Shown here: in pieces, positions 24,885-37,559 of the stretch
Layout: each line of letters opens with the position of its first letter
Numbering within the stretch: position 1 is the first letter of the stretch
The notes under the pieces: model-generated
Database searches by the model: none
What the model saw: only the letters and a program-made list of their open reading frames with translations
What the model was told of the DNA's origin: nothing
Translations under genes and position numbers: made by a program
NCBI GenBank assembly: GCA_013399115.1
Contig: VXAA01001354.1
Span: 1,213,822 to 1,277,821, forward strand
Length of the DNA: 64,000 nt
Direction of reading: 5' to 3'
Source: Anseranas semipalmata
Taxonomy: Eukaryota; Chordata; Aves; Anseriformes; Anseranatidae

Positions 24885-26089
24885 GGGGGGGGATTGTAGG
24901 ACTGTGCATGGCTATGTCAACCAGGGTAGTACAAAGTGGCTTCCAATATGGTCAGTTTTTAGGATTTCTCCTGTTTCAAATCTGCATAAATGGCCCACTC
25001 AAGGAGGCCCAACTATTAAAAACAGCTGACAACAAAAAAGGGGGAGGTGAACGCCAAGCAAGCAGCAAGTAAACTATGTAAGTGAGCTGACAGATGGCAA
25101 ATTAATGTTGTCAAATAGAAAGAAGTACATAAAGCTAAGGAGCACTATGACCAGATTGCTTTCTTGCACATGAAGTCTTTAATCATATGGATATCCTTGC
25201 TATTTTTACTCTAATGAGATTGGGAAAGAAAAATAAGACAGAGGCATCAAATTAAAGATGAATTTGCTTTGAATCCACAAGCAATTGAAGCCCTTGCAGA
25301 AACAAGGAGGATTATTTGCCAGGCAAAATTAGTGTCACAGATGAACTTGTTTGTGCTTCTGAATTTTGACATGTTTATCTTATTGCTAATATTGCTATAG
25401 TGAAGGAGCATAATAGCCAGTGTAGGTAAGCAGTCAAAAGAAATCAAGTGAAAACTGATGTTCGTGGAAGTTTTTGCCCTTAAGCAAAGGCAAAAAAAAA
25501 AAATACACCACTTCCATCTTGTCCTTGGTAAAAGAAAAAAGCAGAAAAAAGATGTCTGTTGTATGAAAGATCTTGATGAAATGCCAGTGAGCCAAGTACA
25601 CTAACATAAAATAAGAGATGTATTTGGCCTATTGTGAGTTTTATACTAAGAATATGGATTTGCTTTGTTGCATGGATTTCTTTAATGGTAAGCATGGGGA
25701 TGGCTTTTAATCAAGAGGTTAGCATGGGCTCTGACAACTATTAAGGTATTCACACCTCTGATTAAAGGGAGAATCGGCCTGTATCTGAGCAAGGAGCTCA
25801 GTAAACAAATACATCAATCATGGGAAAATATCCCCCAGTATGTGTGTGGTCAGAGCAAGCCAGCCAAGGCAGTTAAAAGGAAGCAATTTTCCTCAGTGCT
25901 TGGAGGTAGGTAATATAAAATAATCCATAATTAAGTTTAATCATGGCTTATCAGACCTTTCTAGGACTGTGAGCATTATGGTTAATGTTTAACATATTAC
26001 ATTTGCTATAAGCTTTCTCTGATGCCATTTCATTGATACTACAAGCCCATTTTATTTGGAAGTGGCAGATGTGACAACTATGCCTTGGA

Positions 26090-26275
26090 GGCCAGATTCG
26101 TAGCTGATCTGAATCAGGATAGCTGCAGCGAGCCCTAATACTATGCGGACAAGGTCCTCTGCTAATAAAAAATGGGTCTGCCCTGCTGAAGTCAGTGGAG
26201 CCAACAGAGCGGTCCAAGTTATGTGTAAGAGCCTGGCCCAGATATTATGCTTCTGCTGTGTAATGGCCAGATCCG
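26090..26275. repeat. Fold-back interspersed repeat, best preserved copy in the window
   Basis: The left end GGCCAGATTCGTAGCTGATC, a middle with GCTGAAGTCAGTGGAGCC, and a right end with GAGCCTGGCCCAGAT follow the order of an old amniote palindromic element that starts and ends with GGCCAGATYC/GRATCTGGCC and carries a central GAAGTCARTGGAGC. A second GGCCAGATCCGAGTC lies at 26,265. Such elements were probably non-autonomous DNA transposons. The copy is inactive. The name needs a library search. Confidence 0.6.
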
Positions 26276-28180
26276 AGTCTGTAAGTCTTTCTGTTGACTT
26301 AAGCTAGAAACTGCTTCAAGCCCTTTCTGTCTCAGGACAGGAGTTACTTTGCTAGAAGAGGAAGGTGGTGTGGTGCCTGCTGCCTGAAGAGAAGTGCTTG
26401 CCCTGCTCTTCTCGCCCATCAAGCCAGGAGCAGCCTCCTGGGGGCCGGCCCTGAGTGGGACAAGCTCTTCAGCTCGGGAGAGGTGCTGGAGCACGGGGTA
26501 GAATGGGCCTTGGTGGCCAAGGCTGTTTGCTGGGACCAGAGAAGTCTGCTGAGCCCCAGCCTGCCCAGCGTAGAGCACAGGCCGTGCGCCTGGCTTTACG
26601 AAGTAATTTTAAATTAGCGAAGTGTAAAGACATCTCATTGCATCCCATCGCTATGTTTTTGCAAAGTCTCACAGAAAGGGGACAGTCCATTATTCCAGGC
26701 TGTCCTCTGGTAGGCAAGTTGTCCTTTCATGAAACCAGTGCTGGGTAAACAGAGAATCAGGAAGGGAAGGCGGCGTTCAGCCTCTGCGGTCTCAAGCTGG
26801 CCCACCCACAGGAGGCCACAAGCCAGACCTCGGGCCAGCCGTCGGACCCAGCAGGAGACTCCAGGAGCGGGACCTCCAGCCCCAGGTGCCGTAACCTGGC
26901 GAGAGGAGGAGACGGCGCTGGCGCTGAGACGGGAGAGTTGTTGTCCAGCGCCAGCGTTAGCAGCTTTGCACGCTTCATTAAGCACATCCTCAAAGATTTT
27001 TTTCAAAGAGGAACAAATTATCAAATTTTCAAATATTAGCAGATAGTTTTTGCTGTTCATGGCCAACCACCAGCAACAAATCACAAAACAAACCTTACAT
27101 CCATTTGGACAGTATATTTTAGCAGAAAACAAAAGATTGAATGCACATTTGGGATGCTCTTGTAAACCATTCTAACCTGATCACTACAATCAAGTGCTAC
27201 TAATGCTGGGAGAGTTGTTTTCCTTCACTTTTGCACCAGTAATGTATAACATCTCAGCCAATAACGTTAGGACCTCAAGGGCTTTTAATAAATCAGTTTC
27301 TTCAGGAGTGATGTATTGAAATGGCAGTATTCAGGATCAGCAAATCTATGCAGAGAAACACAGACAGTCCAGTAAGCCCTGCTAAAGGGCTAAATGCTAA
27401 AATCTCAGTCTGACCCTATCCAGGGTCATCCAAGGGGCCTGTGACCATGGGGACTTCTTATGAATGTTTCCCAAAATATCAGACTTATTGCGTACTTCTT
27501 AAAGAGACAATTTTAAGAGCAGGGTTGTGTGTGCTTTTCAGAACTGCTGCTATATGTTAAATATGCAACATTTGCTTCAGTATATTGCTGTAGATCTTTT
27601 TCGTAGCGTCTCAGCATTTAGCTAAAGCTGAACAAAGTTTTGCAGGCAGAGGTTTTTTTTTTTTCCCCATTTCAGAAAGGAATCCAGTTTGGAGCTAAGT
27701 GGGAACTCTTCATTAATCAGAACATTTCATTTTAATACTGTCAAGTGAATGCTTTTATGTACTGAGATGACATTTAGATAATTTATAATCTTTAAAAATG
27801 AAGAACACCATCCTGAAAAAAATGTATAGTTCACTAAAATAAAAAAAATACCCGATATTAACTTTGATGAGAAAATTGGAGAAAATATGCTGGGGAGGGG
27901 AAACAATTTGAAAGAATTTCTTTGTTGAACTGAAAAATGGGTTACTCCCAGCTCCCCTGTTTAGCTAGCTGGGAGAATATCTGTTGACTGAACCTGCCCT
28001 CACGGCTTTATGTTTAAATGCTCTTTCCCAGTTTTTCATCCAGGCCATCATATTTTCCAGGTCCCTTTGAATTCAGGCACATCTGGACTTAGGCAAGGCT
28101 CCTTCATTTATTTTCGCTCTGCACTTGCTGAGCCATGCCAGCACTTTCTGTAAGCGCGCGCATGATTTGCAGGGTCTGAG

Positions 28181-28266
28181 TCTGCAAGTGCCGAGCGCCT
28201 TCCGCGTCCCCCCAGGATCCGTGACTCCCCGCAGCGCTGGGGGATCTGCGCCTGATCCTGCAGCAC
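28181..28266. repeat. Fold-back repeat remnant, GC-rich
   Basis: TCTGCAAGTGCCGAGCGCCT at the left and GCGCCTGATCCTGCAGCAC at the right resemble the paired ends of the 'GCAGGTGCTGAGCACC ... GGCCTGATCCTGCA' type of old amniote repeat. CpGs are retained, which is unusual for an old repeat and may reflect the GC-rich surroundings. Confidence 0.45.
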
Positions 28267-29410
28267 TGGGTTTCCACGAAAAATTTCCAACCTAAGACTG
28301 GGAATAGAGACAGGCATGCAGAGGGAGGGGAACGCAGCACAGAGAGCCAGACCCCCAGTTTGGGCAGACCCACTTCTTAGGGGTTGAGTTAATCCAAGTG
28401 CTTTGTTTTAAGCAAGTCCTGTTGCAGCTGGCTCATTTTAGGCACATGCTTATTTTTGTGAATTAAGGCTTTGGGTTTCTCAGGACAAGGACTGCTCTCC
28501 CCACTCTGGGAGAGCCTGGCAGGGTTTAAGACAGTGGTTAAATGTTTTTTTGTTCAGGCTGATCATGATTCTAATAACAAGAAGCAATGCGCAAGCAGCA
28601 GAAGTCCATCCGCTGTCCCCAGAGGTGCAGCATTTGGGAAGTACAAAGGTCTGTAGGTAATTACCTGTGCCCCAGATGACAAAGCCTGGAGAAGGGCCCG
28701 GGGGGGGTCTCAGCTGTCCCCTGCTTGCCCCTAACCCTGGCCAGAGGGGCCTGTGCCCTGCTGGCACCTCCCTGGTAGCCTATGGTGGCTTTGCCCAATG
28801 CTTCAGAGAGCTCAGCTCTTCCAGAACTGCAAATATAAAAACAGTTAATAAATAAAGCATTTGCTATTTCTTTGGCAAAAAAAGGAGAAAAGCTATGAAG
28901 GAAACACCTACAATAGTTTCTTTTTTTTTTTAACATGGCTGGATGGGAACTGAAGGTCTATCGCAAAGACGCTTCTTTGGCTTTGATTTGACACTAGATT
29001 TTGGTCGGTCCAATGGAATTTCAATGCTATAGCCAAATATAACATCAAATAATGAAAAACTTCAATGGTAAACATTAACACAAACAGGCATCGAGTATAT
29101 TAAACATCTTTTAGAATGCAACAGGCCAAATCTGCAAATTGGGAACAGGTCCCTGAGCTGGCACACTATAAAAGCAGGCTTCAGTTTGCCATCTCCAGGA
29201 CCTGTGGATGGAGTACAGTGTATATCTGGGTTAGACTCCATTACGTGTTTAAATTAAGCTCTGTGTAGCATTGATTCAGCTATTTATTTTGGCTACAAGG
29301 AGTTGGTTTTCAACCACGGATGCCTTAATGGGATGTCCATTGCCCAAATCTGCACTCTGTTTTATAAGTCTGGCTACCAAGGTCAGTGGCTCAACCCAAG
29401 CCTTGCAAAC

Positions 29411-29489
29411 CAATATCGAAAATGGGGCCGATTTTTTCAAAGGCAGGGACCTGCAGTGTGTGTTTCGCTACCTGAAGAAGTCTTCAGGT
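29411..29489 (+). repeat. Old repeat remnant followed by a 20-base palindrome
   Basis: GGGGCCGATTTTTTCAAAGGC and GGGACCTGCAGTG match the start of a common amniote fold-back repeat (GGGGCCGATTTTCARAGGTGC...CACCTGCAG). Just beyond, ACCTGAAGA and TCTTCAGGT (29,470-29,489) form a palindrome around AG. The 113-codon frame running across this region is therefore probably repeat-derived. Confidence 0.45.
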
Positions 29490-30052
29490 CTTTCAAAAGT
29501 GCAAAATGCCCTGCAGCTTGCAGGCGAAGCAGCGTGGTGTGGGTACGAGGGGCTGACAGCACCCCTCCTTCCCCGTGACGCGCTGCCTGCAAGGCGCCCA
29601 CTGCTCATCTGATGGGGTCACCTCGCCTCGCAGACCAGAAACTGGCCAGGTCCCCAACATGTCTAAAATGGGCTACACTGAAGCAAACCCCCAAACTGAC
29701 ACATCTCAAGCAATGTCCTGCTGAAACGGATTCATTCTTTTCTCTTTGATAGCTAAGGCTCGGAGTGGTGGCTAGCACACGTGGAGGTCACAGTGCTTAG
29801 AGCTAACCGGCATCAGATGGGGCTTGGCTGTACTCTTTTGGAGGACGCTGCATGGGGACACATTTTAAAGTGTGGTTTGGTCACCAGGAGTCTGATGTTG
29901 GAGAAATGCAGTGGGCTGAGGAGCAGTGCTTCTGCTCTTCCCAGACACGCCTATAGTTAAACAATAAATGATACAACAAATACAAGTAGGCCCATGAATT
30001 AAGTTTCTGCCATTAAAATAATTTCTTAGCTGCAGACCTGATTCACGTGTGA

Positions 30053-30069
30053 CCCCCCCCCCCCGTAGN
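30053..30069. other. C-homopolymer with an ambiguous base
   Basis: Twelve C in a row precede GTAG and a single N at 30,069. This is a low-quality or length-variable position. The minus-strand frame across it contains an undefined residue and cannot be trusted. Confidence 0.9.
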
Positions 30070-32393
30070 CGTAGCACGCAAAGGCACATACGTGTCGCCT
30101 GAGCATTGTATCCTTCTGGAGGCGACTGGGCTGTAGCCCAAATGCCAGCTTCCAGCGGGGTTGTTTTCCCTACTTTGATTTATAATTACCGATCACATGG
30201 GAGGATGGAGAGGAAAGGCCTGAGTTTTTTTGTTCCTTGTTTAATAATTTAATTTGTATTCTGATCTTCAAATCCCAATAGCACCATGTGAAGTAGAGAA
30301 ACTCTGCAGGGGAGGGGGGAGGAGGAATAAAGGAGGGAGCCAGGGCTTTCTATTTCCATATGGTGAGCCTCTCCTCCTCGTGATCACAGCTTGTCATCTG
30401 TCTTCTTTTAAACTTCAGATCCTGTGTAAAAATCTTCCCAGCAAAGAATGGGCAATAAATGTGACACAAAGACAGTCCAAGTGAAGAGATTACATGGGGT
30501 AGTCACGAAGCATAGTTTTGGTAGAGGTTTTCTTCATGTACAGGCATGGACACAAGAATTAGCAGCCACAGGAACGGTGTATTGCCATGGAGGGGCACAG
30601 AGGGCAGGAGCCAGGCGTGGGTGTTGCTGATACTCTGGGAAGATATGCCTTTACGTTCCCTTGTATTTAGTTGGCAGATGAAATAATACGAGCCTTTTTT
30701 GTAGTGTAAATTGTGTTTGGATTACAAGGTCAGATTAGATGACTGTGCTGATTTACCCGGTCTTAATGCCGATGACCAGTGCGGCACAGCAGAGCCCATG
30801 GAGCTGCTGCACCGCCAGCGCGAGCTGGGAGCGCTCAGTGGTAACGTGCCACCGGCAGAAGGGAAGAAGCTGTCCTAGCTTAGGCCTGAGACTTCCTGTC
30901 GAATAACAGTGTTGTAGTCTCCAGACTTGCAGGCTTGCGAGAACAGAATCACCTCGCACCTGTTTTTTGTGCAGCCCGAACTCAGCTCACATAAAACACT
31001 TCTGAGCAGTGATTTTATCACGTTGCTTCGAGTGAACTGTGCTTTAAAAAAAGCGAATGGTTTATAATCTTAGTGCAATGCAAGTGCTTCTGCATCTCGT
31101 TTTCATGCGTACCCTGGAGTTAGGCAGCGTGCGGCACAGCGCGGGTGCCGGTGTGGGTGGGCAGGGCGTGGGGACAACCCTTGCTGCAGCTTGCTTGTCG
31201 TGAAATCTCAGGACATCGTCGGGATTTCTGCCCAAAGTCCTCATTTTCCTCCTCTTGCTGAGAAGGGTCTGCTCATGCAGAAGGTGATGGCTCTCTGCAC
31301 TCTAGGGCTGTCACCTCTTTGTCTGTCTGTCCTGTAGCCATGCTGCGGAGAAGATGTGGGAGACAGAACCAAGAAGTGCAGTGGACGTGTGGAGGTGGTG
31401 CAGCCGCAGTGCCCAGCGCTCCGCTCAGCCAGGATTCGGCCGATGGTGCGTCGGTCCATCCAGGTGAAGTGCTGTGGGTACAAAAGGTATTCATTTTCCG
31501 AAGCTCCTGTTAGGAGCTGGAGCAGAGCTGCCCGCATAGTGCCCTTCCGGGGGTTAGCAGGTGCCTCCTTCCCCTTTCCATTCTCCCTTGCGTGCTCTCA
31601 GCATCAGGTCCCCCCTGTGCAATACCTGCTGCACACAAACACAGGTCTTCGCCCTCTTAGCGAGGACATGAGACTGCAGAAACCACTGCAGGAAACCCAG
31701 CGGCTGGACAAGCCACAATGGGCTGTGTCACCTTGGGCTGTGCCAGAGTTTCCTGATGTTACCGCTATGTTCCGATGAAACATTATACAGAAAGATATAG
31801 GCAAAGCATTATGCTCACAGTCTTTGCCAACAAGTTATGTTTTAATGTAATTTAACTGTAATCGCAGAGTGTTTTTGTTAGCTATAATTAGTAAAATATG
31901 TCTGTTTTCTGTGTTCCTTGAAGACGTCTGAACTCCTGCCAGTTCCCTATAGTTTTCCTGACATGCAGTGTAACAAGCAGACCACCAAAATGTATTTACC
32001 AATAACTGTTTATTTACATTCCATGAAATCTAATAACATTTGCTGCCTTCATTCGGGATAAATGCTGGCCAAAGTGTAAAGCATAAAAAAATAAACATTG
32101 ACTTAATTTCTAACTCAGTCCACAGAATATTTTATTTTTGCTCAATTTGCCCCGCCTGTTAGCATTTTGGCATTTTGCTGTTTGGAAGTTGAAAAAAAAA
32201 AGTTGAAAAAGTTCTGTAATGTATCTTCCCATTCAGTCCAAAACCTTGCAGGGATTTCCTGGACATTTTATTTTTCATTTCTGAAGTCTGCACGAGGTTG
32301 GTATTTCATTTCTTTGTTTTCAGCTCTCACAAGCATTTGAAACCATATTGCAGAGAAACTGTCCAGGGCACCGAACAGTGACGGTGGTTGGTG

Positions 32394-32476
32394 TTGCACT
32401 GGTGCCAGTGTAAAGCACTTCTCACTATCCAAGAGTCATTGGCTTTGCTGGTGTAAAAATAATCAGAATTAGGTCT
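32394..32476. repeat. Degenerate fold-back repeat remnant
   Basis: TTGCACTGGTGCCAGTGTAAA on the left, a central GAGTCATTGGCTTTGC, and TGGTGTAAAAATAATCAGAA followed by TTAGGTCT on the right follow the order of the same old amniote palindromic family (ACTGGTGTAAA...ATTGGCTTTGCTGGTGTAAA). Confidence 0.45.
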
Positions 32477-33890
32477 GTATCTTGTTACTAACCAAGTCTG
32501 CTCTTGTTCAAGAAAGTGTAAGTGAGGGCAGAATTGTCATCTCAGATCTTCAGCAGGTTCCTCTTCTCCTGTATCTGGTTTTGTTTATGCCAGTACATGC
32601 TTTCTCCAAGCCCAGCAAATTCAGATGGTGTAGGGAGGAGAGGTCACAGCAGCAGCTGTGGGCGGGATCCGCAGCTGGCAAAATCTGATGCAACCCCGTT
32701 AATGTCAGCAGTGCACGGTCCTCACCCAGCCAAGGAGGGGCTGGTGTTTCTGCATGGCTCTGTAACGCCAATGTGCTCACCCAGGAGAGAGCGTTAGCAA
32801 GTGCTCATCTCTGAGAGCATCGCAGGACCATCACAAGATGGGTTTTAGAGGGAACCAGAGGTCACGAGTCGCCTGCACTGATCCGAGCTATGTGCAGCAA
32901 ATGGGGAAGCTGAATGTGACCACATCCCCTCCTCGGGCAGGGAATGCCAGCAAAGCCTGGATGGCTGCAGCTGCAGTGTCCTTGAAGACCTCATTCACTT
33001 GGCAGCGGTTCCTGCTCCTCTGCTGCCGTGACAGTGCCCAGCGCCTGCCATCGCTGAGCTGCAGCCTCTCGCTCGCTTTGAGCTGTGCAGGTGCGCGGAG
33101 CACAGAGCCAGGACGACCCTAACGTGTCCGCAGCCATCACTGGGCTTTGATCCTGCCCAAATGACCATCCTTTGCAAATTCACCAGCATTCTCCCTGGCA
33201 TGTGGTCTGGGGTGCTCATCACACCGTCTGGTGAACGTCAGGCATGGCCCATCCTGTACATTGCCACCTGATGTCCCAGCACCAAGGTGCTCAGAGGCTT
33301 GTGCCCTGGCGTCTGGGTTCGCCATGTAGACTGCCGGAGGGGACGAGGGGTTGCACGTCCCCTGCCCCACATTTTGCTCAAGCCACAGCTGAGGAGCGGC
33401 CAAATCCTCTGCTGGGAGAGGAAGAAGAGATGAACTCGGGAAATCAGGTCTGAGAAATCTCAGCAGTGATTTGGAAAGGCAGCGCTGTGCCTCAGCTCTT
33501 CATGGGGAGGTAGTCCCTTTTCCAGGGGTACGGGGAAGTACTGTCACTGCCGTGTGTTTGAAGGAACCAGCTCCTAGAGGAGCCTGCAGCCCCACATGAG
33601 ACCATGGTACTGCTGCAGCTTTGGAGAACTCATTTTTAAAGCTGTTCCTCAAGAAGCAACCTCCACCTTCCTTTGTTTCTGATGTAACTGCTATTTTGTT
33701 AAGGCAGAGTCCACTTGTGTTTTTCTAGATGCTGTCAGTTAGGGAGCTCCATGCACTAAACATTAACAAGCCTCAGGGTAACAGAGTTGTCAGGGAAATG
33801 CTGAGCAGCCCCACTCGGTGATGGAGACCATAGGAGACCTTCTCAGCCATAAGCTTCCAAACCACCTTGGTCTCTTGTCTCTGTACTCAC

Positions 33891-33945
33891 TTAAATTGAG
33901 GGCAGAACTTTCCCTGACTTCAAATGAGAGCAAAATTTGAAAGAT
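33891..33945. repeat. Degenerate old repeat remnant
   Basis: GGGCAGAACTTTCCCTGACTTC followed by AAATGAGAGCAAAATTTGA matches the order 'GCAGAACTCCCATTGACTTCAATGGGAGCAAAATTTG' of an old amniote repeat. The copy is short and diverged. Confidence 0.4.
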
Positions 33946-36689
33946 CTTGAAGGACTTCTTTGAGAAATCTCAGGCTCAAAGATAATACAAGTGAAATTCA
34001 AAATCCATCCCAAGCAAAGGCAGATGGTGGTGCGGGCTGAGGAGCCTGTCCTGTTCGCATCTCCCTCTGAGCGTGGTATTGGTGGCACGTTGCTTTTTCC
34101 CCTGACAGATTGCCCATCTACCCGGGCTTCTGATGGAGCTCAAGTATGGATCCTTTGGGATAATAAAAATAAGAAAAAGATAAAAGTAAATTATAGGTTG
34201 CCCATTTTTGCCTTTTCTTTGCATTTCTGGGTTCTTGTCATTTTCTTAATTCAGTTTTCCTGTATGTAAGACTTGTGTTGTAGCTGGTTAGATGGTTGCA
34301 GAGTGGAGGATGGGAAGGGTTCAAAATGCACTGAAACAATCAGAAGGTTTCCCTCCCGCTGACTGCACTCAATAGACACCGTACACTGCAGCATTTCTTC
34401 ATTGTTCTGGTAGGATGCTTGGAAATTGAGCTGTAAATAACTCAGTGAATTGTTTACTGCTAAGAGCATGTTTCCAAAAGCCAAAAGCTTTCAGAAAGGA
34501 GCGTGTGAAGATGCAGCATGATTTGGGGGAGATGGAGTGCAAATGAGCCCCGCATGTGGGGCTTGGTTCTGGCCCCGGGTGGGAGCCCCCCTGGTGCACG
34601 CGCGCCGCACCCAGCCCGCTCCCCTTCACCCAGCCCCGCGTCGGCAGCGGCTTTGGTTACGATTGAGCTGGGGGCTGGTGTGAAGCCACCTCCCGGCACA
34701 TTGGGCTCGGCCAGTCGGGGCACTGGTGCCCACCATGTGACCCAGCCACCAGCCAATCACCAGAGCTGCTTTTGAATGTTAAACGATGCTGTAAACCAGC
34801 CCGGACAAGCTAGAGGCTAAGAATGTTTTCCAGAGATAATTGTAAATACTGGAAAGCGAGAAAAAAAAAAAAGAGAGAAAATGAGAAAATTGGGATGTGC
34901 TGACAGAAAGCAAAACCAGAACAAAGTGCTTTCACCCCATGTTTACAAACAAGCAGTCTCGCAGCGGTTGCTGGGCTTAGCAAAGACACAGCTTTAGAAT
35001 GGGAGAGGAAATCACCTTAGGACTTTTGGACCACATTAAAATTTTTGGAGACAAAGGCTGAAAATAACAAACAAGCCCAGCAAATGACAGAATTCCTCAG
35101 CAGAAGGAACATTTCCTCCAACGTGGGGAGCTACGGATGGGACTGGTAGTCCCCAAGCTGCTAGTCATCAGACGCTTTGTTACAAATTGTGGTTCTTCCT
35201 AATTGAGGCTGGAAATTTTTCAATTTGCTCTCCGTAAAAGCAGCAGAAACCAGTGGTGACAATCTGGGCCCGCTGACGGTGGTGGGAGTTTCACCATAAA
35301 TGTCAAACAGGCTCGAGCTTGCACCCACGGTTCGGCTTTGCTGATTCCAGCGGCGTTTTGGGACCACTGAGCGTGGCAGGAGGCTGGGTGCAGAGGGCAT
35401 TTCTGTATTAATTTGGGGCTGGGGGTTGTGGAAGAACGACCCGTTCCCTGTGAGACACCTGCTAGTATGGGATGCTGCTGCTCAGCCTTCCACTAGCCAT
35501 TTGTATGTAAATACTGCCTACATTTCAAGGCATTTCCTGAGTCTGCTGTATAGAAGTATTTCAGTGCATAGAAAAATTTTGAGCTGGCCATCTTTTGCAG
35601 CGTTTTAGCTGAAACTGCAACAAGGCTAAAATAAAGTAGCCCAAGAACATTGAGCTGTTTTAATTTGTCAAGATTCGCTGGAATAGCCTATTGGCCTTGT
35701 TCCACTCGGGATCAGGATTCTCGGCAGAGGAACGTGGAGGGGCCGAGAGGCCGCAGGGCCGGGGCTGCTGCTGCCCCCAGCCGAGCCTCGGCGAGGTCTC
35801 CTCGAGAAGCGTTCGGCAGAGGAGGTGGAAAAAGTAGGTCAGACTCTGCTCACAAACGCACCACTTACATGCCGCCAATTCTAATGAAATTAGGGAATGA
35901 ATCAGTGTTAAAACCTGGGCAAGGGAGATCAAAACTTGGTTGAACTCTCATAGGGAGAGAGAGTCCAGCTGTAACTACTGCCTAGTCGGTGTCTGAAAAA
36001 AAATGTAGAAATGAAGTAAAATAGACCTGTCTGTTCTTAGAGGGAAAAACAGTGAAAGCGAGGGGAAAAAAACAACCACCTTCATGCAGCGTTCGGTGCA
36101 GACACGGCCCTGGAGCCTCTCCTTTTCGGTACCCCCACCTCTGTACTTCTTGTGTACTTCTTGCTCCCTCCTTCCAACAGCCCAGCTATTTTTTGGTGAT
36201 ATATTTCACAATCAAAAGCTGCTTTGCGAAAAAAAAGAAAAAACAACACCCAAAAAGCTGCCTGACTCATCCAAGCAGGACCCAGTCTAGTTTGGATACA
36301 GAGTGGGGTTAGGGAGTAGCTGCGGATGAGCATTTCTGGGATGTCATTTCAGCCCTGACCAAAGTAACTTTTTTTTTTTTTAAAGTACCCCGACAATTAG
36401 TGGTAAAAAGGTCACTAGTAAAAATGAGTTTTGTGGTTTTGCAACTTTGCATTAAAAAAACCACCACGCTTCTGGCACCGCGTCTCCCGGTTGGCAGCCT
36501 TTCCGCAGAGCGAATTGAATAAGCATGCAGGCTGAAAAGCCCGTTCAGATCGGTCCCTCTAGATCAGGGTTGCGTTATGTTAGCAGGGTGTTTGGGAGTT
36601 TGTGTTGCACCTGCCTGAATACAGCTGGTGGGAGAATTCAAGCAGCGGTTTAATTTTCCCTTAGTCCCAGCCTCTCGCCCTCTGTCAGC

Positions 36690-36900
36690 CTTGGAATGTA
36701 TCATTTGCAATTAAAATATAATGAAATCAAATTGTGAGATCATTTCAAAGTCACTGACCCTAGCGTTTAACAGGTTGTGAATGTTTTTACAAAGGCTGAG
36801 GTGGTAGAAATATTTTATTCCATATTCTTTATCCATCAGAGACCTCAGAGTAATAAACAATTAAGTTGAATTCAAGCTAACTGTGGATAGCACAAATTGG
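36690..36900. other. Candidate conserved noncoding element
   Basis: This AT-rich, complex stretch is free of simple or recognised interspersed repeats. It holds several homeodomain-type TAAT/ATTA words, TCATTTGCAATTA and TTCCATATTCTTTATCC. Its texture is that of deeply conserved enhancers near developmental genes. Texture is the only evidence, and conservation was not measured. Confidence 0.25.
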
Positions 36901-37069
36901 CTTTTATTGGGTGTCCAACACAGCTTTTTTCTTTGCGCTCTTTAAGAACTGGGACCCAGGCTTGAGGCATTATCAGAGGTGATGAAAGCAACTAAAAATT
37001 ACAGTTCCACTTCATGTTTTACAATGAGAAATGATACCAGATTCAGCCTGGAAAAGAGTTGCCACTGTC

Positions 37070-37110
37070 TTTGGAAGTTCTTGAGATCTAGCATCTCCAG
37101 AACTTCCAAA
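37070..37110. repeat. Hairpin-forming inverted repeat
   Basis: TTGGAAGTTCT (37,071-37,081) and AGAACTTCCAA (37,099-37,109) are exact reverse complements. Inside them GAGAT and ATCTC also pair after one mismatch, leaving a five-base loop (CTAGC). One more outer T-A pair is possible at 37,070 and 37,110. The stem of about 17 pairs is shorter than a normal microRNA precursor. It sits within the minus-strand open frame 36,999-37,514, which I do not recognise. Confidence 0.7.
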
Positions 37111-37559
37111 CTGACATTATTGCAGACGAGCACACTGGGGACAGGTGCCTTGTTAACGCTGCTTGGCCCTGCCTGAAGCTTCATTGAGCTGCATGGAGGA
37201 ACAAGTTGTTGTCTGAGGTGTTGCACTTTCAGGCCTGGTTTCTCGTGGATTTTCAGTTTCTTGACACTTTTCTGCCTGTCACACAACCCAGTTGCATTCC
37301 TGTGTGGGAGAACCTCGAGTGTGATCGCATCAAGGAGGTTTCTCAGTGGGATATTTTTACCAAAAAATGACCATGCCAATAACCAACCCAGTCCATCTTT
37401 GGACTGGTTCTGGTCTAGACATGAAATTACGTTTTTTTCTAAAATGTTGTTATAGAAATGTAATCCATTTTCTGTCCTTCCCAATGGAAGTCCCTCCACA
37501 GGAACCCACAACACGCCTCAAACCCCCATAAACTGAGCGTGGTTGCACCACGTGAAGCC

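Larger units (their letters stand above)
18800..37500. other. Noncoding tract with many old repeat remnants
   Basis: No gene is recognised over this stretch. GC-rich islets lie at about 26.74-26.96, 34.55-34.70 and 35.69-35.83 kb. Old fold-back repeat remnants (24.7, 26.1, 28.2, 29.4, 32.4 and 33.9 kb), possible MIR-like DNA at 20.8 kb, an assembly gap at 24.87 kb and a C-run with N at 30.05 kb are listed separately. The 140-codon plus frame from 31,356 starts with GTG and overlaps an open minus frame. I could not assign either to a protein family. Confidence 0.55.

Noticed and set aside
26635..27132. 165-codon minus-strand open frame
   Set aside because: It spans a GC-rich islet, has an opposing open frame on the plus strand, and shows no recognisable motif.
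31338..31463. Possible exon with a TCTGTCCTGTAG acceptor
   Set aside because: The donor CAG|GTGAAG is weak, the associated plus frame begins at GTG, and the minus strand is equally open. The pair is below the level of the listed candidates.
36999..37514. 171-codon minus-strand open frame
   Set aside because: It reads through a hairpin and repeat-like AT-rich words, and the peptide resembles no known family. It is probably chance or an old repeat.
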